Origin: Bryobacterales bacterium
GTDB taxonomy: Bacteria; Acidobacteriota; Terriglobia; Bryobacterales; UBA6623
Length of the DNA stretch: 53,190 nt
NCBI GenBank assembly: GCA_022823865.1
Contig: JAJEHF010000217.1
Span: 1-53,190, forward strand
Direction of reading: 5' to 3'
Of the stretch, positions 26,115-35,740 are shown in pieces. The notes under the pieces were generated by a model. That model saw only the letters and a program-made list of their open reading frames with translations, searched no databases and had not been told where the DNA came from. A program made the translations under genes and the position numbers. Within the stretch, counting starts at the first letter, position 1; each line of letters begins with the position of its first letter.

Positions 26115-29100
26115 ATGAATAGACCGATCCAGCGGCGCATGGCTTGGCTACTCGGCTTGGCCATGGCTATGCCTGGTCTGTGCATTGCTGCCTCGGTGGA
26201 ATTCGGCAGCGACGTGCAGCCGTTGCTGTCGGACCGCTGCTTCGCCTGCCACGGCCCCGACGCAGCCCAGCGGCAAGCTGGACTGAGGCTGGACCTGCGC
26301 GAAAACGCCGTCGTTCCGGGAATGTCCGGTCGGGTGCCGATCGAGCCGGGGGATCCCGCGTCCAGCGAGTTGATCCAGCGGGTGGCTGCGACCGATCCGG
26401 CGCGACGGATGCCCCCGTCATATTCGGGCCATGCGCCCTTGGAGGCTGAAGAGGTCGAGATCCTGCGGCTGTGGATCGAGGGCGGTGCCGAGTATTCGAC
26501 CCATTGGGCTTTCGTTCCCCCTGAGCGCCCGGAATTGCCGGATGTGTCGCAACGGGGTTGGTTGCGCCAGCCCCTCGATTCGTTCGTGCTGGCGCGATTG
26601 GATGACGAGAGCTTGACTCCGTCGCCTGAGGCGGCGCCGAGCGCGTGGCTGCGCCGGATGACGCTCGACTTGACCGGCCTGCCGCCGTCAATCGCGCAAG
26701 TTCGCGCTTTCGAGCGTGCCGTCGAGCATGAGGGCGAGGCCGCCTATGCCAAGGCGGCCGATGAGGCCCTGTCATCGCCGCGCTACGGCGAGCGCATGAC
26801 GATGGATTGGCTGGATGTGGCGCGCTACGCCGACACGCACGGATTCAACAACGACTCCGAGCGTTCGATGTGGCGCTGGCGCGATTGGGTCATCGAGGCA
26901 TTCAACCGCAACCTGCCCTATGACCGCTTCCTTACCGAGCAGCTGGCTGGCGACCTGCTGCCCAGCCCGACGATCGACCAGCTCATCGCCACAGGCTTCA
27001 ATCGCAACCACGTCATCAACTCCGAGGGCGGCATCATCGAGGAGGAATACCGCGTGGAGTACGTGGCTGACCGTGTGCGCACGCTCGGCATGGCATGGCT
27101 CGGGCTGACCGTGGAGTGCGCGCGCTGTCACGACCACAAATTTGATCCCATATTACAGGCAGACTATTACAAGCTGTTTGCGTTCTTTGACAACGTCCCG
27201 GAACTGGGAGAGGCGGGCCGGGTAGCGAACGCGGTTCCCATGATTCCGGCCCCGACTGCCAGGGAGCGGTCCGAGATTGCCAAGCTGCGTTCCCGTATCG
27301 AGGAGCTGGAACGAGCGGACGAGGTCAGCGCGGCACGGTTCGAGCCAAGCGCGGACGCACTGGCGGCGTTGACCGCCCCTGAGTATCCGCATAACGCCGA
27401 CTTCTTCGTTGGCTGCGAGGACGGCCCTGATGCCGGCGTCGCGGGGCGCGCCTGTGATGCGAGGGAGATCGATCCGGAGACGGAGATCAAGCTGGAAAAG
27501 CACGGGGCGTTCACGCTAAGCATGTGGTTCCGCGCCAATGCCGAGCATTCCGATGCTCCGCTGTTCTCCGCAATCGACTACTCCGATGATCCGGCTTCGT
27601 CGCAGTACGGCCAAGGCATCGGGCTGCGGTCGACCGGCAACGAGCTGGAATTGCGGCTGAGCAAACGCTACCCGTCGTACTCGATCACCGTCCGCAGCGA
27701 CGGGGCTTCGCTGCGCCCAAACCAGTGGCATCACGTCGCGGCGGTCTACGAAGGCTCCGAGGGCAAGCGCTCCATGCGCGCCGAAGCCGCTTGGGTCCGC
27801 CTGTATTTTGACGGTCGCGAGGTCGGAACCAAAGTCTTGCACGATGACGCCCAGTCGGCGGCGAAGTTCATGGCGCCGTATCGGCTCGGTCGTGACAACA
27901 GTCCCGCTAAGCGCGAGTTTCCGGGGACGTTCGACGAGGTCGCTGTCTGGCGGCGGGCCTTGACCGAAGACGAAGTCCTTGAGGTATTTGAAGCAGCCGC
28001 AGTGCCGTGGGCCGTGGCGCGTTCCAGCTCGCGCCTTGAACGCCGCTGGCTCTATCGCAAGCTGAATCCCGCAAGCGAACTGATCGGTTTGCGCCGGCAA
28101 CTGTTCGCTTTGGAGCGTGCGTTGCCGACCACGATGGTCATGCAAGACATGGGCTCCCGGCGGCAGACCCACGTGCTCATGCGCGGGCGCTACGACAGCC
28201 CCGGCGAGCCAGTGCCTCCGGCGGTGCCCGAGACATTGCTGGGGAAATGGCCTGAAGCGGCTCCGAAGAACAGGCTCGGTCTGGCAATGTGGCTGACTTC
28301 CGGCCGACATCCCACGACCGCGCGGGTGGTGGTTAATCGATTCTGGCAGCAGATCTTCGGCTTGGGCCTCGTCAAGACCAGCGGAGATTTCGGCTTGCAG
28401 GGAGAGACACCGAGCCATCCAGCGCTGCTGGACTGGCTGGCGGTAGATTTCGCCGCTTCCGGCTGGGACGTCAAGCGCCTGATGAGAAACATCGTGCTGT
28501 CGGCCACGTACAGGCAAGACTCGGCAGCGGGGCAGGCCCTGCGCGACAGGGATCCGGAGAATCGGCTATTGGCGCGGGGCCCGCGCTTTCGCCTGCCTGC
28601 CGAGAGCATCCGGGATCAGGCCTTGGAACTTGCTGGCCTGCTGAGCGGCCAGCTCGGCGGGCCGAGCGTGCGTCCGTACCAGCCCGAGGGGCTGTATGAC
28701 GGAGTGGTGGTCGGTGCGGACTATCCGGGCACCAAGTGGGAGCAGGACGAAGGCGAAAGCCTGTACAGACGAAGCCTTTATACGTTTTGGAAGCGCACCC
28801 TGCCGCATCCGACGATGACGGTTTTCGATGCGCCCGACCGCGAGTTCTGCACGGTGCAGAGGTCGATCACCAACACGCCGCTGCAGGCGTTGACGCTGAT
28901 GAACGATCCAACGTTCGTGGAAGCGTCTCGCAAGCTGGCCGAGCGCGTGCTGCAAGAGTCTGGCCCAGGCCAGTCTAAGCCCCTCGCGCATCTGTTCGAA
29001 CTCATCATGAGCCGCAGCCCAACCGACGACGAACAGCGCGTCTTGGACGAAACACTGCGAGAGATACTCGAATCGCTGTCCGCCGAAGGCGCCGATCCGA

Positions 29101-29222
29101 GCGGCTTTCTGGCGGTCGGCGCATCGGAGCCCACCGCTGGTCTCGATGTGCGGGAGTTGGCGGCCTATGCCATGGTGGCAAGCATGTTGCTGAGTGCGGA
29201 CGAGGCGATTACGAAGTCATGA
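26115..29222 (+). CDS. PSD1-type cytochrome with inserted LamG domain
   Basis: A 1035-residue exported protein. The signal peptide runs to about 26. One PSCyt1 haem domain has CFACH at 42-46. DUF1549 follows, with CARCHDHKFDP from 335. A LamG/concanavalin-like domain sits at about 456-625 (FTLSMWFRANAEH...NQWHHVAAVYEG...LYFDGREVG...FDEVAVWRRALTEDEV). DUF1553 is at about 719-1000. LamG domains bind glycans or glycoproteins in other contexts, so substrate capture at the cell surface is possible. The paralogue at 1637 lacks LamG but has two PSCyt1 domains. Its stop overlaps the next gene (ATGA, 29219-29222). The start at 26115 is uncertain; 26085 and 26139 are alternatives. Confidence 0.92.
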   Translation: MNRPIQRRMAWLLGLAMAMPGLCIAASVEFGSDVQPLLSDRCFACHGPDAAQRQAGLRLDLRENAVVPGMSGRVPIEPGDPASSELIQRVAATDPARRMPPSYSGHAPLEAEEVEILRLWIEGGAEYSTHWAFVPPERPELPDVSQRGWLRQPLDSFVLARLDDESLTPSPEAAPSAWLRRMTLDLTGLPPSIAQVRAFERAVEHEGEAAYAKAADEALSSPRYGERMTMDWLDVARYADTHGFNNDSERSMWRWRDWVIEAFNRNLPYDRFLTEQLAGDLLPSPTIDQLIATGFNRNHVINSEGGIIEEEYRVEYVADRVRTLGMAWLGLTVECARCHDHKFDPILQADYYKLFAFFDNVPELGEAGRVANAVPMIPAPTARERSEIAKLRSRIEELERADEVSAARFEPSADALAALTAPEYPHNADFFVGCEDGPDAGVAGRACDAREIDPETEIKLEKHGAFTLSMWFRANAEHSDAPLFSAIDYSDDPASSQYGQGIGLRSTGNELELRLSKRYPSYSITVRSDGASLRPNQWHHVAAVYEGSEGKRSMRAEAAWVRLYFDGREVGTKVLHDDAQSAAKFMAPYRLGRDNSPAKREFPGTFDEVAVWRRALTEDEVLEVFEAAAVPWAVARSSSRLERRWLYRKLNPASELIGLRRQLFALERALPTTMVMQDMGSRRQTHVLMRGRYDSPGEPVPPAVPETLLGKWPEAAPKNRLGLAMWLTSGRHPTTARVVVNRFWQQIFGLGLVKTSGDFGLQGETPSHPALLDWLAVDFAASGWDVKRLMRNIVLSATYRQDSAAGQALRDRDPENRLLARGPRFRLPAESIRDQALELAGLLSGQLGGPSVRPYQPEGLYDGVVVGADYPGTKWEQDEGESLYRRSLYTFWKRTLPHPTMTVFDAPDREFCTVQRSITNTPLQALTLMNDPTFVEASRKLAERVLQESGPGQSKPLAHLFELIMSRSPTDDEQRVLDETLREILESLSAEGADPSGFLAVGASEPTAGLDVRELAAYAMVASMLLSADEAITKS

Positions 29223-30646
29223 CACCGAATTCACAGTCCGGTCTAGTTTCCCGCAGGGACCTGCTGGTTCGCTCCGGCTATGGCTTGGGGGCGATCGGCC
29301 TGCACGTGCTCGGCGCTGCGGAGAGTCCGGCGGCTCCGGCGTTTCCGAACTTCGCGCCCAAGGCGAAGAGGGTCATCTTCCTGTTCCAGTCCGGCGGTCC
29401 GTCGCACCTGGACCTGTTCGACCACAAGCCGTTGCTGCAGGATCGCTTTGGCGAGGACATTCCAGAATCGGTGTTCCAAGGGCAGCGCGTGACCGGGATG
29501 GTCGCCCATCAGGCGCGCTTTCAGGCCATGCCCACGAAGTACGCGTTCCAGCGACACGGGCAGAGCGGGATTTCTCTGAGCGAGCTGGTGCCGCACACCG
29601 CGGCGATTGTCGACGACATCTGCCTGATCCGCTCGGTGCACACAGAGGCGATCAATCACGATCCAGCGATCACGTTCTTTCAGACCGGCAGCCAGTTGCC
29701 GGGCCGCCCGAGCATGGGCGCGTGGGTGGACTACGGTCTGGGCAGCTCGAATCGCGACCTGCCAGCCTTCGTGGTGTTGCACTCGGTAGCCAGCGAGGGG
29801 CCGGGAGGACAGGGCTTGCTGGCGCGCCTGTGGGGCGCGGGCTTCCTGCCGAGCCGCCACCAGGGAGTGCAGTTCCGCTCCAGCGGCGATCCGGTGCTGT
29901 ACCTAAACGATCCGCCGGGCATGACCCGGCATCAGCGCCGCCTAATGTTGGATGGCGCGGCCCGACTGAACAAGCTGCAGTACCGGCGCGTCGGCGATCC
30001 GGAAATCGAGACCCGGATCGAGCAGTACGAGATGGCCTATCGGATGCAGGCGTCCGTGCCGGAGTTGATGGACGTCTCGACCGAGACCGAGGGAACTTAC
30101 AAGCTCTATGGTCCCGACTCGCGCAAGCCGGGCACGTTTGCCTCGAATTGCCTGCTTGCCCGGCGGCTGGCGGAGCGCGACGTACGATTCGTCCAACTCT
30201 ATCACCGCGGTTGGGACCACCATGGCGAGTTGCCCAAGCGCCTCCCAGTCTCGGCGCGCGACACGGATCAGCCATCGGCGGCATTGGTGCAAGACCTGAG
30301 GCAGAGGGGCTTGCTAGACGACACGCTTGTCGTTTGGGCGGGCGAGTTCGGCCGCACGCCTTACGCGCAGGGCGACCCCAAGCCCGATGATTACGGACGG
30401 GACCATCACGGCAAGTGCTTTTCGATCTGGATGGCAGGTGCTGGTGTCAAGCCGGGCCATGTCCACGGCTCTACTGATGACTACGGCTTCAACATCGCTG
30501 AGGGCGCAGTCTCGATCTACGACGTGCAGGCGACAATCCTGCATCTGCTGGGCATTGACCACGAGAAGCTCGTGTACCGGTTCCAAGGCCGCCGATTCAG
30601 GCTGACCGATACCGAAGGCCACGCGATCCGTGACGTGCTCGCCTGA
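29219..30646 (+). CDS. DUF1501 domain protein, Tat-exported (second copy)
   Basis: A 475-residue DUF1501 protein. The twin-Arg segment SRRDLLVRSGYGLG is at 11-24. Core motifs are GGPSHLDLFDHKP at 59-71, then WAGEFGRTPYAQG and GRDHHGKCFSIWMAG. It overlaps the preceding PSD1 gene by four bases and is probably co-translated with it. Here the cytochrome gene comes first, the reverse of the pair at 198-4579, so the two modules probably arose or were rearranged separately. The biochemical role is unknown. Confidence 0.93.
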   Translation: MTPNSQSGLVSRRDLLVRSGYGLGAIGLHVLGAAESPAAPAFPNFAPKAKRVIFLFQSGGPSHLDLFDHKPLLQDRFGEDIPESVFQGQRVTGMVAHQARFQAMPTKYAFQRHGQSGISLSELVPHTAAIVDDICLIRSVHTEAINHDPAITFFQTGSQLPGRPSMGAWVDYGLGSSNRDLPAFVVLHSVASEGPGGQGLLARLWGAGFLPSRHQGVQFRSSGDPVLYLNDPPGMTRHQRRLMLDGAARLNKLQYRRVGDPEIETRIEQYEMAYRMQASVPELMDVSTETEGTYKLYGPDSRKPGTFASNCLLARRLAERDVRFVQLYHRGWDHHGELPKRLPVSARDTDQPSAALVQDLRQRGLLDDTLVVWAGEFGRTPYAQGDPKPDDYGRDHHGKCFSIWMAGAGVKPGHVHGSTDDYGFNIAEGAVSIYDVQATILHLLGIDHEKLVYRFQGRRFRLTDTEGHAIRDVLA

Positions 30647-30931
30647 TAGTGGTCCTGTTCAGCGGGAATCGACACTAGCGGATCCGAGGGCGTGATCGCG
30701 ACCCTGAGAGAGCTTCTCGTCGATCCCTAGGACGGGTCCCGGGCGATCCGCCCCCCCTGCTCCGACACAGACGGTGTGCTGTGTCATGGTTCCTCACTCG
30801 GTGTCGGCAAGCAGCCAGAATCTCAGGAACGTGCGACCACAATTTTGTGAAATTGATGTGACATTGACACGGGCGGATTTGAAATCTTGGCAATAAGGGG
30901 CTATCCTAACTCGGGTCACAGAGGTCCAAGA

Positions 30932-33646
30932 ATGTTTCACATCCGGCAGCTCCTAGTCCTTCTGGCTTGCCTGGCGGCTGCCGGTTCGGCAGCAGGCGAG
31001 CCCGTCATCACGTCCCGGAGCATAGTGAACGGAGTCACGTTCGGCGACGGCCCGGGGGTAGTGCCGCGAGGCGGCATACTCGCGGTCGTAGGCGAAGGCC
31101 TCGCCGCCGAGCAGGTCGATGCAGAGACCGTGCCGTTGCCGACATCGCTCGGGGACCCGGCCGTCCAGGTTCTCATCAATGGAGTAGCAGCGCCGCTCTT
31201 CTTCGTCTCCCCAACACAGATCAACGCGCAGATTCCCTGGGAGACTGAGGCCGGGCGGGCGGAGATCGTAGTCCGGCAAGGCGAGACCGACAGCGCCGCC
31301 ATCGACTTCATCGTGGCCAACATCAACGTGAGCCTGTTCCGGCACAGCGGAACCAGCGCGCCGATCGCGGAAAGCTGGGCCCCCTCGACGGATCCCGCCG
31401 CCGCGAGCTCGGCGCCCATTGGGCTGGGCGGCCCCGCAGAGCCGCCTGCCGCCACGGGGACGGTGGTCGAGCCGGACGCGACCATTAGCGCGGGCAGCGT
31501 TCTCCGGGTGTTCGCCGCCGGAATCGGCGATACAGAGCCGGCGCTCGAGTCCGGATCCGCAGGCGCGCAGGACACGACGTACGAGTTCGCCGAGGCGCAA
31601 CGCGCGTTTCTTGGCGGGATTCCGGTGGTGGAGCCGTCCTTCGGCCCGTCGACGGAACTGGTCGGAGTGTACGACATGACCTTCACGGTCCCAGACCTGG
31701 CGGGTTCCACAGAGGTGTTCCGGTGGGTTTCGGGCGGCGGAGGAGCGTCGGGCGTCATGGGGCCGGTAGGAGCGCCCGTTGCACGCTACATGGCCTTGCC
31801 GGAAGGAGTCACTTCTGCGGAAGTCATTCAGATGACGGACCTCAATCCGTACTACATCGCCCTCGGCGGGGACCTCGACGCGGAGCAGGGTTGCTATCCA
31901 GGCGTGCACCTACTCGATTTCCGCCGCGAGACGGCGACCGCGATCAGTGATTGCATCTTCCCTTCGTTCCCGAACAACCCCAACCCGGCGCAGTACCGCC
32001 CGTTCGAGGCGGCGACGAACAGTGGCGTGCTGGCAGCGATGATCGCACCGGAAGCCGCCCCTGCCGCGGGCTTGAGTGATCAGCTGCTGCTGGTTGACAG
32101 CGCGGCCGGCACGACAGAGACGGTCGCGATCACGGACGGCGCGGACCGGCTCCAGATCGGTCTGGGGAACAGTGCCACCCTGCGACTGCTGCGTCCCGAA
32201 AGCGATTCGGTGGCATCGGCGAACGCCGTGGTCGACCTTTCCGGCGCGGTAGTCGACGACGCCCCGGCGTTCGCCGAGTTACCCGACGAGGTCGACGGCC
32301 TGAGCGTTATCTTGGCACAGGGCAACGCCAATTTCATCGGCGGGTACCGCGTGCGGATCTTGGGTCCAGCCTCGGCCGACGACGGCGTTCGTCCGCATGC
32401 CATCCTGTTCGACGGCGACGCCAACGTCGTGACCAAAGTGGCAATCCCCGATGGGTGGGACCCGATTGCGCCGCCGCGCCGCCAGAACCCGCGAGGAGAG
32501 TTCCAGGGCGGGCCTTCGTTGGCTCCGGCCACTGGGGGCTTCGCGGGTGTCCCCGCCTCATTCGTGGGCCTTCGGAAGACGGATGGCACCCAGGACGGGC
32601 TCATGGCTGTCCAGCTGACCCTGCCTGATCCGGACGATACGACCGCGGCGGCCGCCGGCGACGGCGAGTCCCAACCAACCGCGACGATGACGCTAGCTGC
32701 CATCGAATTCGGATCAGGGGTCTACGCGGCCAACTGCGTCACGCAGGTCCGTTGGCTCCGGATTCCGGCGACTCGCACGATCGCTATCGTAGGGTCCGGC
32801 GAAGCCCTGACTGAATTCGGCGAGCCTCGCGATGGCGGGATCTGTGCCGGCGACCGGCTGGTGCTCTTCGACACGCTAACGCAAGAAGTCCGCCAGGTCA
32901 TGGTTGGCGAAGGGGAGAAGCTCGACGTCTGGCTGAAGGGCGCCTCCAACAGCTACCTGTACTTCGGGGACGGCACTCGCGAGGTGCCGTACCAGGCGTC
33001 AACGAAGATCCATGTCTTTGACGGCACGAGCGAGACCTTCCGGGAGATCGAATTCCCCAGCAATGCGGCCGAGCCCCCCGCCGCAATCGGCATCCCGTAC
33101 AACAACCAGCTGACACAGAGCGTAGACGGCCAGAGCTTGATCGTGGCGCTGGCGACCAGCGGCCCACCGCGGACCAATAACCAGGGGGTTCAGGTCCAGC
33201 CGTTCCCGGGCAACGAGGGACTCTTGGCAGTAGATCTGGAAGCTGGAACCTCGACTGTCCTGGCCCTGCCGGAAGGATTCCAACGAGTGGAACTGGGGTC
33301 AGGAGCCGGCCAGCTTGCCCAGCAAGGCCGTCGCCCCTTCGGCCTCATACCACTAATCGGAAGGGCGTTTGCCAACGCGAGGCGACCAGGCCAGCCACCC
33401 TCAACGCGAATCGTGACCTGGGACATGGCCTCCGGGGATGCCACGGTGGTCGCTCTGCCGGAGGATGCGCATTTCACGGTCCGTCCATTGGGAGGCGGCC
33501 TAGCCCAGGCGCCTTTCCTGTGGGACCTCAAGGTGCCATCCGCATCGTTCGCCTTCGGAGTCTACAACGAAGGCAGAGAGCTGATCGGCGTGGCCGTGGT
33601 CGGTCCGGAAATGGGGGCTGCGGACGAACAGACAATGGAGCAATGA
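30932..33646 (+). CDS. TIGR03437 (Solibacter-type) domain protein with propeller-like C-terminal region
   Basis: 904 residues, exported, signal peptide MFHIRQLLVLLACLAAAGSAAG. Residues about 25-285 match the TIGR03437 domain, with the signatures SIVNGVTF, VPRGGILAVVGEGLA and PLFFVSPTQINAQIPWE (to residue 104). This domain is characteristic of Solibacter/Bryobacterales and is usually at the C-terminus. Here it is at the N-terminus, followed by about 600 residues of beta-rich repeats (phrases such as LLDFRRETATAI, LFDTLTQEVRQVMVG, VDLEAGTSTVLALPEG) resembling WD/PQQ-like blades. The start is supported by a GAGG at 30922-30925. Function unknown. The stop overlaps the NHL gene start by ATGA. Confidence 0.88.
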   Translation: MFHIRQLLVLLACLAAAGSAAGEPVITSRSIVNGVTFGDGPGVVPRGGILAVVGEGLAAEQVDAETVPLPTSLGDPAVQVLINGVAAPLFFVSPTQINAQIPWETEAGRAEIVVRQGETDSAAIDFIVANINVSLFRHSGTSAPIAESWAPSTDPAAASSAPIGLGGPAEPPAATGTVVEPDATISAGSVLRVFAAGIGDTEPALESGSAGAQDTTYEFAEAQRAFLGGIPVVEPSFGPSTELVGVYDMTFTVPDLAGSTEVFRWVSGGGGASGVMGPVGAPVARYMALPEGVTSAEVIQMTDLNPYYIALGGDLDAEQGCYPGVHLLDFRRETATAISDCIFPSFPNNPNPAQYRPFEAATNSGVLAAMIAPEAAPAAGLSDQLLLVDSAAGTTETVAITDGADRLQIGLGNSATLRLLRPESDSVASANAVVDLSGAVVDDAPAFAELPDEVDGLSVILAQGNANFIGGYRVRILGPASADDGVRPHAILFDGDANVVTKVAIPDGWDPIAPPRRQNPRGEFQGGPSLAPATGGFAGVPASFVGLRKTDGTQDGLMAVQLTLPDPDDTTAAAAGDGESQPTATMTLAAIEFGSGVYAANCVTQVRWLRIPATRTIAIVGSGEALTEFGEPRDGGICAGDRLVLFDTLTQEVRQVMVGEGEKLDVWLKGASNSYLYFGDGTREVPYQASTKIHVFDGTSETFREIEFPSNAAEPPAAIGIPYNNQLTQSVDGQSLIVALATSGPPRTNNQGVQVQPFPGNEGLLAVDLEAGTSTVLALPEGFQRVELGSGAGQLAQQGRRPFGLIPLIGRAFANARRPGQPPSTRIVTWDMASGDATVVALPEDAHFTVRPLGGGLAQAPFLWDLKVPSASFAFGVYNEGRELIGVAVVGPEMGAADEQTMEQ

Positions 33647-34545
33647 GATTCCGTTTGAGCGACTTGCGCCGCAGCTATCTTCGAGCAGTTGCAGTCTTCG
33701 CCTCTGGCACTTTGCTGGCCATAGCGTCGGCTGATCCGTACCGGTCAGAGGGTTTTCTCAAGATCCCCGAAGACGTTGAACTGGACGCGGTCTCGGCGGT
33801 GGCTGTCGGGCCCACTGGACAACTCTACGTGCTGCATCGCGGGGAGCCGCCCGTGCTGGCCTATGACGCCGCCGGGAAGTTTTCTCACGGCTGGGGCGGG
33901 GGAATGTTCGGTGTCGCGCACGGACTACGCGTGGATGCCGAGGGTAACGTCTGGGCAACGGATAACAACCTCCACGTTCTCTGGAAGTTCTCGCCGGAAG
34001 GCAAGGTGTTGGCTACATATGGCGAGGCGGGTGTTGGCGGGGACGACGAGACCCACTTTCGGTCACCTGATGACATAGCCTTCGCTTCGAACGGCGACAT
34101 CTACGTAGCGGATGCGGGCAACGGCCGCATCGTGCGTCTGGCCGCGGATGGCACCTTCAAGGCTCAATGGGGTCGGAAGGGCAGGGGGGAGGGTGAATTC
34201 GCCGCTGCCCACGGCATCGGCATCGATGCGGAGGATCGAATCTACGTCGCGGATCGCGGCAACGACCGGGTCCAAGTCTTTTCCAAGGACGGTGCATTCG
34301 TGGCCGCGTGGAGCGGATTCGGCAATCCGTTCGGCGTTCAGGTCGTCGGTGATGAGCTGATCGTCACCGACGGCGATGCCCATACCATCAGCCACCTGCG
34401 CCTGGGCGATGGCCGGATGACCCATCAATGGGGCGGGCCGGAGACCCTGCTCCTGCCGCACTTGATGGATCACGATCCGAGCGGCCGCCTGTTTGTGACC
34501 GAGGTAAACGGCCAGAGAGTCCAAGTGTTCAGGCGGGTCAACTAG
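33643..34545 (+). CDS. Exported NHL-repeat beta-propeller protein
   Basis: A 300-residue protein. The signal-like N-terminus (SYLRAVAVFASGTLLAIASA) is followed by about six NHL blades, for example FGVAHGLRVDAEGNVWATD, IYVADAGNGRIVRLAADG, IYVADRGNDRVQVFSKDG and GRLFVTEVNGQRVQVF. The nearest characterised fold-mates are peptidyl-alpha-hydroxyglycine lyase-type propellers, but catalytic activity is not claimed. The ATGA overlap with the TIGR03437 gene, and a GGAG seven bases before the ATG, fix the start; open codons upstream of it lie inside the previous gene. The pair probably acts together outside the cytoplasm. Confidence 0.87.
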   Translation: MRFRLSDLRRSYLRAVAVFASGTLLAIASADPYRSEGFLKIPEDVELDAVSAVAVGPTGQLYVLHRGEPPVLAYDAAGKFSHGWGGGMFGVAHGLRVDAEGNVWATDNNLHVLWKFSPEGKVLATYGEAGVGGDDETHFRSPDDIAFASNGDIYVADAGNGRIVRLAADGTFKAQWGRKGRGEGEFAAAHGIGIDAEDRIYVADRGNDRVQVFSKDGAFVAAWSGFGNPFGVQVVGDELIVTDGDAHTISHLRLGDGRMTHQWGGPETLLLPHLMDHDPSGRLFVTEVNGQRVQVFRRVN

Positions 34546-34673
34546 CCGTCGCGGAACCGGGCGAGTTTCAAGTGCAGATGCTGGCCAACGTCGCGTCCGC
34601 CGGCGTGTCCCGTCGAAGTCGGCACCTCAATCTGCCTAGCCACGGTCCGACCTAGGACGTTCGAAGATCTCGC

Positions 34674-35633
34674 ATGCTTGCCCGTTGCGCTCTCGACCTC
34701 TACTGGATGGCCCGCTACCTTGCCCGGGCGCAGCATCTCTGCCGCTTGCTGCAATTGCAGATCGAATCGCTCGCGGATCGGTCTGTCCGAGAGATCCATT
34801 ACGGCTGGGCGCGGATCTATCTCTGCTTGGGCAGGATGCCTCCGGTTGGCGGATTGGAATTCGACTCCGACGACGATTTCACGTTGGCAGACTCGTACAC
34901 CTTGGCAGGAGACCTGACTTTCGAACAACTGAACCCCGCCTCGGTCTGGAGCTGTCTCCAGTGCGCCCGCGAGAATGCGCGCCAGACCCGCAACTACATC
35001 AGCGGCGAGATGTGGCAGTGCATCAACGAGGCCTTCCTGCGCATCCGCGATCGAAACATTGAGGAATTCTGGGAGACATCCCGTCCTGCGTTCTATATCG
35101 AGACACTGCGGGACATCGACACGTTTACCGGTGTTGTCGAAGTGACCAAGCACTGGGACGAGGGCAAGCGGTTCATCGACCTTGGCCAGTGCGTCGAGCG
35201 AATCCAACTCCTTGCCTCGCTCTTGCTCGCGCAAACCGAGGGGGACCGCAGGACAGGTGGCGCGATTGATTCTGACTGGATTAGCTTGCTGGATGTGTAT
35301 CACGGCTATCCCGTCTACTGCCAGTGCCACGGCGTGGTGGTCGAACCCAGGAAAGCTGAAGATATCCTCGTCAACAGCGAGCTGCTGCCGCTGTCCTTGG
35401 TGCATTCGCTGGAGCGTCAGGCCGCAGTGCTGGGAGGAATCGGCGAGTCGCCGATTCCTGGTCGCCGCGAACGCGTCGTCGAGCTGGCACAGCAGGCGCG
35501 TCAGGCAGTCGCGCAAGACTGGCCGGGCTGCGCAGATCGCGAAGAGTTTCTGCGCCAGGTCCAAAGATCAAGCTATGGGTTGAGCGATCTTGTCGTCGAC
35601 AGTTACGTGAACTACGAACTCGAAAACGCTTGA
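34674..35633 (+). CDS. Alpha-E domain protein (DUF403), without its usual partners
   Basis: A 319-residue all-helical protein of the alpha-E family, recognised by LDLYWMARYLARAQHLCRLLQLQ at the N-terminus and the C-terminal QRSSYGLSDLVVDSYVNYEL. Elsewhere alpha-E proteins sit next to a circularly permuted ATP-grasp protein (DUF404/DUF407) and a transglutaminase, a predicted peptide-modification or peptide-synthesis system. Neither partner is within this window. It could be a free-standing copy working with partners elsewhere in the genome. No ribosome-binding site decides the start. Confidence 0.87.
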   Translation: MLARCALDLYWMARYLARAQHLCRLLQLQIESLADRSVREIHYGWARIYLCLGRMPPVGGLEFDSDDDFTLADSYTLAGDLTFEQLNPASVWSCLQCARENARQTRNYISGEMWQCINEAFLRIRDRNIEEFWETSRPAFYIETLRDIDTFTGVVEVTKHWDEGKRFIDLGQCVERIQLLASLLLAQTEGDRRTGGAIDSDWISLLDVYHGYPVYCQCHGVVVEPRKAEDILVNSELLPLSLVHSLERQAAVLGGIGESPIPGRRERVVELAQQARQAVAQDWPGCADREEFLRQVQRSSYGLSDLVVDSYVNYELENA

Positions 35634-35740
35634 TTGAAAGCGACTTGCGCCAGTTGTGTGCGCGACGTTGTCTTGTAGATTCCAAGGCGGCATGCCAGCT
35701 CTCGATGCCGTGTGAAGCTGTTGCGCAAGCCGCAAGTACC

